Assembly (NCBI GenBank): GCA_002484335.1
Contig: DLJQ01000014.1
Location: 102,773-166,772 of the forward strand
Direction of reading: 5' to 3'
Source of the DNA: Flavobacteriales bacterium UBA7612
GTDB taxonomy: Bacteria > Bacteroidota > Bacteroidia > Flavobacteriales > Weeksellaceae
Length of the DNA stretch: 64,000 nucleotides
The translations under genes and the position numbers were made by a program. Numbering within the stretch: the first letter of the stretch is position 1; every line of letters begins with the position of its first letter. Positions 9,698-17,940 of this stretch are shown piece by piece. Below the pieces are notes generated by a model. That model worked only from the letters and a program-made list of their open reading frames with translations. It searched no databases and was not told where the DNA came from.

Positions 9698-10120
9698 ATG
9701 TTAAATAAAATTATTGCTGTAGATTTTGACGGAACTATTGTGGATGATAAATATCCTGAAATAGGTAAAGCAAAAATTTTTGCTTTTGAAACTATGCGTC
9801 AATTACAATCTGAAGGATATAGGCTTATTTTATGGACTTACCGAAGCGGAAAGTACCTAGATGAAGCTATTGAATTTTGTAAAAAAAATGGAATAGAATT
9901 CTATGCAATCAACAATAGTTTTGAAGAAGAAAATTTTGACAAAACAAAACAAAGTAGAAAAATAAATGCCGATATTTTTGTCGACGACAGAAATTTAGGT
10001 GGTTTCCCTGGATGGAGTGACGTTTATCAAATCATTACTAAAAAAATTGAATTGAGCGTTGATGCAAATGGAGAAAAAAAACCTACTAAGAAAAAGAAAA
10101 GAGGATTTTTCGGATTATGA
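9698..10120 (+). CDS. Small HAD-like phosphatase, BT0820 type
   Basis: HAD-superfamily protein of 140 residues. The nucleophile motif is VDFDGTIVDD (D9 and D11), motif II is ILWTYRSG and the final acidic motif is DIFVDDRNLGG. There is almost no cap domain, as in the Bacteroidota family typified by BT0820. The Lys-rich tail KKPTKKKKRGFF is probably disordered. The substrate is unknown. Its stop codon overlaps the map start (ATGA), which indicates translational coupling. Confidence 0.8.
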   Translation: MLNKIIAVDFDGTIVDDKYPEIGKAKIFAFETMRQLQSEGYRLILWTYRSGKYLDEAIEFCKKNGIEFYAINNSFEEENFDKTKQSRKINADIFVDDRNLGGFPGWSDVYQIITKKIELSVDANGEKKPTKKKKRGFFGL

Positions 10121-10926
10121 TACATTTAAAAAATAAAGAAGAATTAGAGTTAATGTACCAAAGTGCTCAATTAGTTTCTAAAACACTGGGTATGTTGGCA
10201 AGTGAAATAAAACCAGGAATAACTACAAATCATTTGGATAAGTTAGGGGGCGAATACATTAGAGATCACGGAGGATATCCTGCATTTTTAGGAATGTACG
10301 ATTTTCCTAAAAACTTATGTATTTCACCAAATCAAGAAGTTGTTCATGGTATTCCTAACGATAAACCATTGCAAGAAGGAGATATTCTTTCTGTCGATTG
10401 CGGTGTTTACATGAATGATTTTTACGGAGATCATGCTTATACTTTCGCTGTTGGTGAAATAGATGCAGAAACTGAAAAACTTTTAAGAATTACAAAAGAA
10501 TCTCTATATAAAGGAATAGAGCAAATGAAAAAAGGTAATCGTATAGGAGATATTGGTTTTGCTATTCAACAATACTGTGAGAAAGAAGGTTATGGTATCG
10601 TGCGTGAATTAGTTGGACACGGTCTTGGAAGAAAAATGCATGAAGATCCTCAAGTTCCTAATTATGGTCGTCGTGGTTCTGGAAAAAAGATTGAAGAAGG
10701 AATGGTTTTAGCTATTGAACCTATGGTTAACCTTGGAACAGAAAAAGTATTTTTTCATTCTGACGGATGGACTGTAACAACAAGAGATGAGAAAAATTCT
10801 GCTCATTTCGAGCATGATGTTTGTGTTGTAGATGGTGAACCAAAATTACTTTCAACATTCCAATACATCTATGATGCTTTAGGTATTACATCCGACGAAG
10901 AAAAACCTTTTTTATTTAAACCGTAA
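10117..10926 (+). CDS. map: Methionine aminopeptidase, type I
   Basis: Metallopeptidase of 269 residues that removes the initiator methionine from new proteins. All expected residues are visible: H77, metal ligands D94, D105, H168 (GHGLGRKMHEDP), E201 (AIEPMV) and E232 (HFEHDV). The start overlaps the preceding phosphatase stop by 4 bp. This map is not beside ribosomal protein genes, so a second copy elsewhere is possible. Confidence 0.96.
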   Translation: MIHLKNKEELELMYQSAQLVSKTLGMLASEIKPGITTNHLDKLGGEYIRDHGGYPAFLGMYDFPKNLCISPNQEVVHGIPNDKPLQEGDILSVDCGVYMNDFYGDHAYTFAVGEIDAETEKLLRITKESLYKGIEQMKKGNRIGDIGFAIQQYCEKEGYGIVRELVGHGLGRKMHEDPQVPNYGRRGSGKKIEEGMVLAIEPMVNLGTEKVFFHSDGWTVTTRDEKNSAHFEHDVCVVDGEPKLLSTFQYIYDALGITSDEEKPFLFKP

Positions 10927-10938
10927 TAAAAACTTTTT

Positions 10939-11712
10939 GTGAAAAAGCTTTTAAAAAAAATAATGAATATCCTACCTCGTCCATTATTAATACAAGGTAG
11001 TTATATCATACGACCAATTTTAGTATGGTTTATGAAAGGAAATAGATTTGTAGATCCTATCGATGGACAAGGATATTACAGTCTTTTACCTTATGGATAC
11101 GAAAAACAAAGAGATAATGTTCTTTCCCCAAGTACATTTTCATTGGAACGCCACCGTTTAATGTGGTTGTATCTTAAAAACAAAACATCTTTCTTTACAG
11201 AGAAAGCAAAAGTTTTACATGTTGCTCCTGAACAATCTTTTGTGAAGCGTTTTCGTGACATGAAAAATTTGGAATATGTAACATGTGATATCGAATCTCC
11301 TTTGGCTGATGTTAAAGCAGATTTATGTGATTTACCATTTGGTGATGATACTTTTGATATCATATTTTGTAACCATGTTTTAGAACATATTGAAGATGAT
11401 CACAAAGCAATGAGTGAACTATTTCGTGTTATGAAACCTGGAGGATGGGGAATTTTTCAAGTTCCTATCTCATATCAAAGAGAAGTCACTTATGAAGATC
11501 CTACAGTTACAACAAAAGAAGAACGTAAAGAAAAATTTGGTCAATATGACCATGTTCGTGTTTACGGTTTAGATTATTACAATCGACTAGAAAAAGTTGG
11601 TTTTATTGTAGAAAAAGTAGACTATACAAAGGAAATATCTCCAGAAGATGTAAAGAAATTCTGCCTAGAAAAAGGTGAAATTTTACCACTTGTTAGAAAA
11701 CCGATCCAATAA
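10939..11712 (+). CDS. Class I SAM-dependent methyltransferase
   Basis: Protein of 257 residues with a Methyltransf_11 core at about 85-200. Motif I is KVLHVAPEQSF, the acidic post-I segment is EYVTCDIESPLADVKADLCDLPF, and CNHVLEHIEDDHKAMSELFRVMKPGG follows. The basic N-terminus (KKLLKKIMNILPRPLL) may touch the membrane. The start is a GTG 12 bp after map; no better ATG fits the domain start. The substrate is unknown. Bacteroidota proteins of this type are often annotated only as methyltransferase domain proteins. Confidence 0.8.
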   Translation: MKKLLKKIMNILPRPLLIQGSYIIRPILVWFMKGNRFVDPIDGQGYYSLLPYGYEKQRDNVLSPSTFSLERHRLMWLYLKNKTSFFTEKAKVLHVAPEQSFVKRFRDMKNLEYVTCDIESPLADVKADLCDLPFGDDTFDIIFCNHVLEHIEDDHKAMSELFRVMKPGGWGIFQVPISYQREVTYEDPTVTTKEERKEKFGQYDHVRVYGLDYYNRLEKVGFIVEKVDYTKEISPEDVKKFCLEKGEILPLVRKPIQ

Positions 11713-11750
11713 TTCAGTTAATTATTCTAAAAAGGGAAAATAAAAAAATA

Positions 11751-11780
11751 AAAAAGAGTTCGATGAATCGAACTCTTTTT
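11751..11780 (+). terminator. Terminator of the gpmI-map-methyltransferase run
   Basis: Arms 11751-11763 and 11768-11780 pair perfectly over 13 bp around a 4-nt loop, and the 3' arm runs into a T tract. It is a strong intrinsic terminator 38 bp after the methyltransferase stop. Confidence 0.9.
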
Positions 11781-11812
11781 TTATGAATTGAATTATAGAT
11801 ATATAATTTATT

Positions 11813-11927
11813 TTTGGGCAATCACTTCGTGCCACGCTTTCCATTTCAATCTTTTCTAATTGGTAATTCAGCTGAAATCGAAATGCATCCAATTAGAAAA
11901 GGATATACATTGCAATCGTTATTGCAT
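11813..11927 (+). repeat. REP-like stem-loop element, copy 1
   Basis: Starts TTTGGGCAATC and contains CACGCTTTCCATTTCAATC, then a perfect 13-bp stem (11851-11863 with 11889-11901) around a 25-nt loop. It ends AAAAGGAT..TGCAATCGTTATTGC. Three more copies lie at 32729, 51868 and 51988 (inverted). It occupies the 375-bp gap between the convergent methyltransferase and gldG genes, which otherwise holds only terminators. Confidence 0.8.
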
Positions 11928-11979
11928 ACAAAGCTTGTAATAATCCGTAACAAAAGAAAAACACAAACCTGATTTATAC

Positions 11980-12014
11980 AACAAAAGCAACCTTTTATAG
12001 AAGTTGCTTTTGTT
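11980..12014 (-). terminator. Hairpin downstream of gldG
   Basis: A perfect 12-bp stem (11980-11991 with 12003-12014) closes an 11-nt loop, 74 bp after the gldG stop on the minus strand. The T content after the stem is modest, so termination efficiency is uncertain. Confidence 0.55.
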
Positions 12015-12087
12015 ATATACTTTGAGATAACTACTCGGGAAAAAAGTAACATTATATGTTACGTCTTATTCCAAAAATATATATCAT

Positions 12088-13758
12088 CTATTTTGCAAAT
12101 CGTTTCTTACGAAGCCAAAATCCAATCCCTCCCAATATAATAATAATAGCACTTGGGACAAGAATATTTATCATTTGCCAAGTAGATTTTTCTTGTAAAA
12201 CGACTGTTTCACTAAGCAATGGAATTTCTAATTTACGGTTTCTTAAAGCTAGAAAATCTGCATCTCCCAATAAATAATCCATTGCGTTCATAGCAAACGT
12301 TTGGTTTGCATACGTTTTTGGTTTACCATCAGGATTATCTGGACGAACAGAAAATTTATTTTCACCTAATTGCATTGGTACTCCTCGCCAAAGAGAATTT
12401 TTTAAAACATCACCATCAGAAATTACAATCATTTTTCCATCAGTTGTTTTTGCTTTAAAGTTTGGAAATTCTTTTCGCTCATATCGCATTGAATATGCTG
12501 AATTAAAATTACCTTCTAGCAGAACAGCCATAGGAATTTTCCCCATTTTGTATTCTTCTGTATCGTTAATATCAACTTCATTCAGCTCAATAAAATTTAA
12601 TGCTGGTTTAAGAGTTGTTTGAGGAGATGTACTCAACAATACCGTTTGCTTTACATTCGGATTCTTTAATAATTCTATTGGGTTTGCAAACTGAAATAAA
12701 ACAGGATCTATTGAGCTTGTAATAGGATTTTCTTCTCCTTTTACACCCAATTCAAAATAAGGCCAAGTATAATAATTATAACTTGTATTTCCAGCAGTTT
12801 CTCCATCTGCCAAAACAATTTGAGCTCCGTTTAAATCTTTTATAACAGCAGGATGAATACGAACTCCGTAGTTAAATAAAAAGTCATTTATCTTTAAATC
12901 TCTTGGGAAGGCAACAATTTTTCCACTACGGAAAATAGAATCCATATCTGCATCAACCGTTTCTAAAGCCATCATTAGTTTACCACCATTCATTACATAT
13001 TGGTCTAAAACTAATTTATCCATATCTGTGAAAGGTAAAGTAGGTTTTGCATCAATTAAGGCATCAAATCGCTTTAAACTATCTAAATCTGATGGTTGCA
13101 ATGTAAAAGATTTATTTGCAATTGGGTTTAGATAAATTTCTACATCATATTTTTCAGACAAAGCACGACCAAGACCTTGTATATTAGCTTCTGGCAATTC
13201 ATCATGATGAACAATAAAACCAATTCTTTTACGATTGAAATTGGTTGCTTTTTGTATTTTTTCTGCAAATAAATACTCTAACTTTTCTGTAGAAGCAATT
13301 GCTAATTCATCAAAAGAAATAGATGGATCATTAACCAATACTTCCATGAAAGTAGATTTACCTCCGTAAGTTATTTTTGCATAAGGATAAACATTTAATA
13401 CTCCTTTATCTGTTTTAATAGGAACAGGAGCTAACTTATTTTCTTGTAATTCTGCTTGACCTAAATCTATAGGATCAACAAAAGAGTAAGAAATATTATT
13501 ATTCTTTTCTCGAAGTTCATCCAATAAAAACTGAATTTCGTTCTTTAATATTCTATAATCCCCTGTTAAATCTCCCCCAAGTAAAACTTCTATTTTCAAA
13601 GGTTGTTTTACGTTTTCTACTAATTTTTCTGTTGTCGATGTTAGTGTAAAACGTTTGTCTTTTGTCATATCAATTCGTGTATAAACAAATTGACTAATAA
13701 TAAAAATAGCTATTAACGTTATGAAAATAATAAGGCTTGATTTATTTAATTTCTTCAT
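12088..13758 (-). CDS. gldG: Gliding motility-associated ABC transporter substrate-binding protein GldG
   Basis: GldG, 556 residues from the ATG at 13758 (MKKLNKSSLIIFITLIAIF). An ATG seven codons upstream would overlap gldF by 17 bp and is also possible. It has one N-terminal membrane span, a long periplasmic ABC-transporter auxiliary domain (from ITYGGKSTFMEVLVNDP to LDALIDAKPT and beyond) and a C-terminal span (INILVPSAIIIILGGIGFWL) before a basic tail. In Flavobacterium, GldA, GldF and GldG form an ABC complex linked to gliding and to assembly of the type IX machinery. gldA is not in this window, as is usual. Confidence 0.93.
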   Translation of the reverse strand: MKKLNKSSLIIFITLIAIFIISQFVYTRIDMTKDKRFTLTSTTEKLVENVKQPLKIEVLLGGDLTGDYRILKNEIQFLLDELREKNNNISYSFVDPIDLGQAELQENKLAPVPIKTDKGVLNVYPYAKITYGGKSTFMEVLVNDPSISFDELAIASTEKLEYLFAEKIQKATNFNRKRIGFIVHHDELPEANIQGLGRALSEKYDVEIYLNPIANKSFTLQPSDLDSLKRFDALIDAKPTLPFTDMDKLVLDQYVMNGGKLMMALETVDADMDSIFRSGKIVAFPRDLKINDFLFNYGVRIHPAVIKDLNGAQIVLADGETAGNTSYNYYTWPYFELGVKGEENPITSSIDPVLFQFANPIELLKNPNVKQTVLLSTSPQTTLKPALNFIELNEVDINDTEEYKMGKIPMAVLLEGNFNSAYSMRYERKEFPNFKAKTTDGKMIVISDGDVLKNSLWRGVPMQLGENKFSVRPDNPDGKPKTYANQTFAMNAMDYLLGDADFLALRNRKLEIPLLSETVVLQEKSTWQMINILVPSAIIIILGGIGFWLRKKRFAK

Positions 13759-13762
13759 GACT

Positions 13763-14491
13763 CTATTTTTTATTTTCAAGATTAATAATAGTTAATTGAT
13801 TTAAAATTGCAATCAATACTATAAAATAAAGTAAATCACGAGTATCTATAATTCCTTTTAGAAACTGATTATAATGTATGTAACTTCCTATTTTTTGAAC
13901 ATAAAAATCTAATGATCCTAATAAACTATAAGAAGCTAAACCTTCGAAACCATAATAAAATATAAAACAGCAAAACACAGCGAGAACATAGGCCAATACT
14001 TGATTTTTAGTTATCGACGATGTAAATAATCCAATTGCTGCAAATAAACTCCCTAAAAAAAATAAACCAATATAGCCTGATAGAATTGTACTATAATCCA
14101 ATTCTTGTTCTGGTATTAAAAATTCTTGTAGAGTTATTGTGAATAAAAATGTTGATAGTAAACAAAAAATAATAACTGATAATACGGCAAAGTATTTTCC
14201 TAAAACTATTTGGTTATTTTTTATTGGCAAAGTAAATAACCATAATAATGTTCCGTTCGCTTGCTCCTCTGCAATTAATTTCATTGTAAGAGCAGGAATT
14301 AAGAATAAAAATATCCAAGGAGCAATAAAGAAAAAGCTACTCAAAGAAGCATTTCCAGTATTGAATACATTATATTGATTATCAAAAAACCAAAGGAATA
14401 ACACTGAAACGATAACAAACGTGAGTGCTGATAAATAAGCTGTAAAACCAAGATAAAAATTGGAAAATTCTCTTTTAAAGATTGTCCACAT
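13763..14491 (-). CDS. gldF: Gliding motility-associated ABC transporter permease GldF
   Basis: ABC-2 type permease of 242 residues with six hydrophobic spans. It begins MWTIFKREFSNFYLGFTAYL, the standard GldF start, and contains PALTMKLIAEEQANGTLLWLFTLPI, the cytoplasmic coupling region of ABC-2 permeases. It is immediately upstream of gldG. The HemJ-like gene ends 1 bp before it, so all three are likely cotranscribed. Confidence 0.94.
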   Translation of the reverse strand: MWTIFKREFSNFYLGFTAYLSALTFVIVSVLFLWFFDNQYNVFNTGNASLSSFFFIAPWIFLFLIPALTMKLIAEEQANGTLLWLFTLPIKNNQIVLGKYFAVLSVIIFCLLSTFLFTITLQEFLIPEQELDYSTILSGYIGLFFLGSLFAAIGLFTSSITKNQVLAYVLAVFCCFIFYYGFEGLASYSLLGSLDFYVQKIGSYIHYNQFLKGIIDTRDLLYFIVLIAILNQLTIINLENKK

Positions 14492-14492
14492 A

Positions 14493-15038
14493 TTATTTTT
14501 TATTATTTCTATTTATTAAACGAACAATCAGCATAAGTATTACACCAGAACCAAAGAAACTTACTATAGACCAATACCAATCTTTTGCAAAATCTGTTTT
14601 TTGTATAACAGCAAATACAATTGTAAATAAAAGAATTGTAGCAACTTCATTCATCATTCGTAATTGCACTGAAGTATATTTATAAATATTTTTTTGTATC
14701 TGTTTTAATGTTCGCCAACACCAAAAATGATAAATAAATAAAACACTTACCATTCCTAGTTTACTCTTCATCCAAGGGAGCTGTAATAATGCTGGATTTT
14801 TCATTAACATATTTATCCCCATTGTAACTAAAATAACAAGAGCTGGAGCAGTAATTACATTCCATAATTTTTTTTCCATATAAGTATATTGCTCTTGTAA
14901 AATTGTTTTTTTAGGCTCGTCCATTTTTTGTGTTTCGGTATGATAAATCATCAACCTAACAATATAAAATAGACCAGCAAAGTAACTAACTACAAAAATT
15001 ATGTGTATTGCTTTATATATTAAATAATTGTATGTCAT
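14493..15038 (-). CDS. CopD/HemJ-family membrane protein (putative protoporphyrinogen IX oxidase)
   Basis: Four-span membrane protein of 181 residues resembling HemJ (UPF0093): KAIHIIFVVSYFAGLFYIVRL (9-29) with H12, LMIYH ending at H33, WMKSKLGMVSVLFIYH with K93 and H104. In HemJ, a histidine and lysine at equivalent places are needed for heme binding and for oxidation of protoporphyrinogen IX. The match is recognisable but the W-x-H-x-K motif reads WMKSK here, so I do not assign the symbol. It sits 1 bp from gldF, although a functional link to gliding is not evident. Confidence 0.65.
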   Translation of the reverse strand: MTYNYLIYKAIHIIFVVSYFAGLFYIVRLMIYHTETQKMDEPKKTILQEQYTYMEKKLWNVITAPALVILVTMGINMLMKNPALLQLPWMKSKLGMVSVLFIYHFWCWRTLKQIQKNIYKYTSVQLRMMNEVATILLFTIVFAVIQKTDFAKDWYWSIVSFFGSGVILMLIVRLINRNNKK

Positions 15039-15077
15039 TTTATTTGTAATTGTTTTTTGTCCTACTTTTTTCTAGCG

Positions 15078-15920
15078 TTAATTTTCAAATTCAATTGTAA
15101 TTGTATCTCCTTTTTTCAATCCCATCAATTTATTTGCTCCTCCTGAAATAACTGGATTACTTTTATAAAGTGTAACTTCTAAAAAATTTGCAGAGTTAAA
15201 TAAACATAAAGTTCTACCAAAAGCTTGAACTTCTTTACTAAAATCTTGAACAACTTCGTTATAGTGTTCATAAATAATATTAATATCCGTTATTGAGAAA
15301 TCTTTTTGACGTAATAATATTTTATACTTTCTATCTTTTGCTATTTCCTCAAAAAATAATCTAGAAATATTTGTCACAACATTCCCAAAATGATCAATAT
15401 AAATAACATTACCTATAATAAATTTGTCATCTCTGTAAATTGGTTTTAGCTCATTCAATTGTCTTAATTCATTCCTTTTATTCCCTAAAATAGAAGGAAG
15501 TCCTCCTCTAGCTAAGTGACAAGCAATAGGTACAAAACAATTTTTCATAGGAAACAAACTTTCCATTCCTTCTGGATAAGCAGTTACTTCATAAATTTCT
15601 TCTGCTTCATTATTTTGACAAATCAATGATAAAATTCCATTATCAGCACAAACAAAATAATGTCCATTTATAAAAGCACAAATTGGTTTTTGAAAAGGAG
15701 TACTAAGAGCATTTACACCTATAATATGAATTGTTCCTTTAGGAAATTCATCATAAGAGTTACGAATTACATAAGCTGCTTCTGATAAATCGTAAGGATT
15801 GACATTGTGAGAAATATCAACAATTGTAACATCGGCCAATTCTTTTAGAATTGCGCCTTTTACGCTAGAAACAAAGTAATCTTTGAGACCAAAATCCGAT
15901 GTTAATGTAATAATTGCCAT
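15078..15920 (-). CDS. SAM hydrolase / SAM-hydroxide adenosyltransferase (DUF62)
   Basis: Protein of 280 residues from MAIITLTSDFGLKDYFV; the 22-codon upstream extension lies in the promoter region and is rejected. The DUF62 family hydrolyses S-adenosylmethionine to adenosine and methionine. Typical blocks are LTSDFG, DISHNVNPYDLSEAAYVI, the KGTIHIIGVN segment, FVCADNGILS and YIDHFGNVVTNI. The family's usual GVGT-type motif reads GVNALST here, as I would expect for the Bacteroidota subgroup. It is divergent from phoH. Confidence 0.88.
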   Translation of the reverse strand: MAIITLTSDFGLKDYFVSSVKGAILKELADVTIVDISHNVNPYDLSEAAYVIRNSYDEFPKGTIHIIGVNALSTPFQKPICAFINGHYFVCADNGILSLICQNNEAEEIYEVTAYPEGMESLFPMKNCFVPIACHLARGGLPSILGNKRNELRQLNELKPIYRDDKFIIGNVIYIDHFGNVVTNISRLFFEEIAKDRKYKILLRQKDFSITDINIIYEHYNEVVQDFSKEVQAFGRTLCLFNSANFLEVTLYKSNPVISGGANKLMGLKKGDTITIEFEN

Positions 15921-15950
15921 TATTCTGTAATAATTAGCAAATATATTGTT

Positions 15951-15958
15951 TATTTTTG
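15951..15958 (+). promoter_or_regulatory. Candidate -7 element for phoH
   Basis: TATTTTTG matches TAnnTTTG exactly and would start a transcript about 20 nt before the phoH start codon. A clear -33 TTTG is lacking. It overlaps the region used by the divergent promoter. Confidence 0.5.
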
Positions 15959-15969
15959 TGTATGTGAAC

Positions 15970-15977
15970 CAAAAATA
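15970..15977 (-). promoter_or_regulatory. Candidate -7 element for the SAM hydrolase gene
   Basis: Minus-strand TATTTTTG matches TAnnTTTG and gives a leader of about 40 nt to the ATG at 15920. This supports that start over the upstream extension. No convincing -33 element is visible. Confidence 0.45.
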
Positions 15978-15986
15978 CAAACACAT

Positions 15987-16958
15987 TTGACAGAAATTAA
16001 TATAGAACTAGCAGAAATTAGTGCTCAAGATTTTTACGGTGCTAATAATGAACATCTGAAAAGAATAAAGGAGTATTATCCTAAATTAAAAATTATTGCT
16101 AGAGGAAGGCAATTGACAGTATTTGGTAATGAGGAAGTTCTGAAAGTTTTTGAACAAAAAATCCAGAAAATAATTTATCATATTCATAAGTTTAATCATC
16201 TTTCTGATAGAGAATTGGAAATAATTATGACTGAAGATAATAATGAAATGCTTCAAATGAAAAAAGAAGATACAATTATTGTTCATGGTGTGAATGGTAA
16301 AATAATAAAACCTCAAACCCCAAATCAGCATAAACTTGTCCAAACTGTTTATGATAAAGATATGGTTTTTGCAATTGGACCTGCTGGTACAGGAAAAACA
16401 TATACTGCGGTGGCTTTAGCTGTACAAGCATTAAAAAACAAAGAAGTACGTAGAATCATTATGACTCGTCCTGCTGTTGAGGCTGGAGAAAATCTTGGTT
16501 TTCTTCCAGGAGACATGAAGGACAAATTAGATCCGTATTTACAACCTTTGTACGATGCCTTGAGAGATATGATTCCTTTTGAAAAATTATCTACTTATAC
16601 AGAAAAAGGTGTTATTGAAGTTGCTCCTTTAGCTTTTATGAGAGGTAGAACATTAGATAATGCTTTTGTAATTTTGGATGAAGCTCAAAATACAACTTAT
16701 GCTCAAATGAAAATGTTTTTAACAAGAATGGGTAAACATTCTAAATTCATCATTACAGGAGATCCTGATCAAGTTGATTTGCCACCAAAACAAAAATCTG
16801 GTTTACGAGAAGCTTTAACAATTTTAAGTGGTGTAAAAGATATTGGGATGATTTATTTGGATGATAAAGATGTTGTTCGACATAAAATTGTTCGAGAAAT
16901 ATTAAAAGCTTATAAAACAAGCGAAGATAAAGAACGTAAAAAAATTGATATAAAGTAA
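15987..16958 (+). CDS. phoH: PhoH-like ATPase
   Basis: PhoH family P-loop ATPase of 323 residues. The N-terminal part (about 15-75) is the small PhoH-associated domain. Walker A is GPAGTGKTYTAVALA, Walker B is FVILDEAQNTTYAQMKMFLTRMG, and TGDPDQVDLP follows. The start is a TTG (TTGACAGAAATT); the nearest ATG and GTG upstream are out of frame, and the promoter leaves no room for a longer protein. Members are thought to act in RNA metabolism. Transcription should end at the hairpin 16963-16996. Confidence 0.92.
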   Translation: MTEINIELAEISAQDFYGANNEHLKRIKEYYPKLKIIARGRQLTVFGNEEVLKVFEQKIQKIIYHIHKFNHLSDRELEIIMTEDNNEMLQMKKEDTIIVHGVNGKIIKPQTPNQHKLVQTVYDKDMVFAIGPAGTGKTYTAVALAVQALKNKEVRRIIMTRPAVEAGENLGFLPGDMKDKLDPYLQPLYDALRDMIPFEKLSTYTEKGVIEVAPLAFMRGRTLDNAFVILDEAQNTTYAQMKMFLTRMGKHSKFIITGDPDQVDLPPKQKSGLREALTILSGVKDIGMIYLDDKDVVRHKIVREILKAYKTSEDKERKKIDIK

Positions 16959-16962
16959 CAAA

Positions 16963-16996
16963 AAAATAGCTGAATTAACATGAATTCAGCTATTTT
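16963..16996. terminator. Bidirectional terminator between phoH and SIP
   Basis: A perfect 14-bp stem (16963-16976 with 16983-16996) closes a 6-nt loop between two convergent genes. The T tract is stronger on the minus strand, so it serves the siderophore-interacting gene best. Confidence 0.85.
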
Positions 16997-16999
16997 CAA

Positions 17000-17818
17000 C
17001 TATTCTATTGATTTATTTTCATCATGTCTATCCTCTACTGATTTATCTTCAGAAGATCCAGCTTTCCAATAAGAAAAAGCATAAAGTTCTTCTTTCGTCC
17101 AATCTAGTTCTTTACGAAAATAGTTACGTAAATCTTTTACGGTAGAAAATTCTGCAGCAACATACGCAAATTTTGTACATACATTTGGAATAGTGATAGA
17201 ACGTACTTTTTGAGATAATTCACTTCCTAATTCTGGATGCTCGTTAGTTAGCCAAATTATTTCGAAATTTTTTGGCTTTATCAATTCTAAATCATTTTCA
17301 TTAGTTGGTTTTTCTATAATAGCTATACCCTTAGCTTGTTCAGGTAAATCTTCTAAAATACAACTTATGACAGGTATTGCAGTTGCATCTGCAACAAAAA
17401 AATACCAATCAGATTCTGGATATAAAGGTGTATCAAACAATTTCATTGCAATACCTAATTCATCGCCTTCTTTAGAGTTTATAGCCCATCTAGAGGCAGG
17501 GCCATTATCTCCATGATTTACAAAATCAATTATCATATGATTTTTTTCTAAATCAATTCCTCTATGAGTATATGTTCTAATAAAAGGGCGTAATTCTTCA
17601 GCAGGCTGTTCCCATTGCCTTGTCTCTAAATTAAGTTCAGGTAAATGAACTTTATCTACACCATTTGGAGGAATAAAAATTTTATTATTTACACCTAATT
17701 TACAAATTTTATACGCACTTATATCATTAGAATGTAATGTTACACGAATAAGATATGGCGTTATATATTCTTTTTTAACAAGTTTAAAAACCTGTTTTTC
17801 AATTAAATTATTCTTCAT
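17000..17818 (-). CDS. Siderophore-interacting protein (FAD-dependent ferric-siderophore reductase)
   Basis: Protein of 272 residues of the SIP/ViuB family. An N-terminal flavin-binding barrel holds RPFIRTYTHRGID and VNHGDNGPASRWAINSKEGDELGIA. A C-terminal NAD(P)H-like domain holds DWYFFVADATAIPVISCILEDLP and ends in FSYWKAGSSEDKSVEDRHDE. The role is reduction of Fe(III)-siderophore in the cytoplasm to release iron. In family members the SYWK-like segment near the C-terminus helps bind the siderophore. It is divergent from the AraC-type gene and begins the iron locus. Confidence 0.88.
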   Translation of the reverse strand: MKNNLIEKQVFKLVKKEYITPYLIRVTLHSNDISAYKICKLGVNNKIFIPPNGVDKVHLPELNLETRQWEQPAEELRPFIRTYTHRGIDLEKNHMIIDFVNHGDNGPASRWAINSKEGDELGIAMKLFDTPLYPESDWYFFVADATAIPVISCILEDLPEQAKGIAIIEKPTNENDLELIKPKNFEIIWLTNEHPELGSELSQKVRSITIPNVCTKFAYVAAEFSTVKDLRNYFRKELDWTKEELYAFSYWKAGSSEDKSVEDRHDENKSIE

Positions 17819-17871
17819 ATAAAATTTATTTTATTTATAACCAATAATATTATTTCAAAAATATTTATATT

Positions 17872-17890
17872 ATTTAGAATTATTACAAAT
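17872..17890. promoter_or_regulatory. 19-bp dyad, Fur-box-like
   Basis: ATTTAGAATTATTACAAAT is a 9-1-9 inverted repeat with 7 of 9 positions paired. It lies between the divergent SIP and AraC genes, just upstream of the AraC -7 element. The size and geometry suit a Fur dimer site. The region is very AT-rich, so chance is possible. Confidence 0.4.
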
Positions 17891-17908
17891 AATACGAATT
17901 ACTTTCAA

Positions 17909-17916
17909 TACTTTTG
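17909..17916 (+). promoter_or_regulatory. Candidate -7 element for the AraC-type regulator
   Basis: TACTTTTG matches TAnnTTTG and is identical to the element before the TonB receptor. The predicted start is about 18 nt before the ATG at 17941, which argues against the upstream TTG start that would overlap the promoter. Confidence 0.5.
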
Positions 17917-17940
17917 TATTATTGTAATAATTTTATTGAT

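Noticed and set aside
11751..11780. tRNA-like GTTCGA sequence
   Set aside because: It is the stem of a terminator; no cloverleaf or acceptor stem can be drawn.
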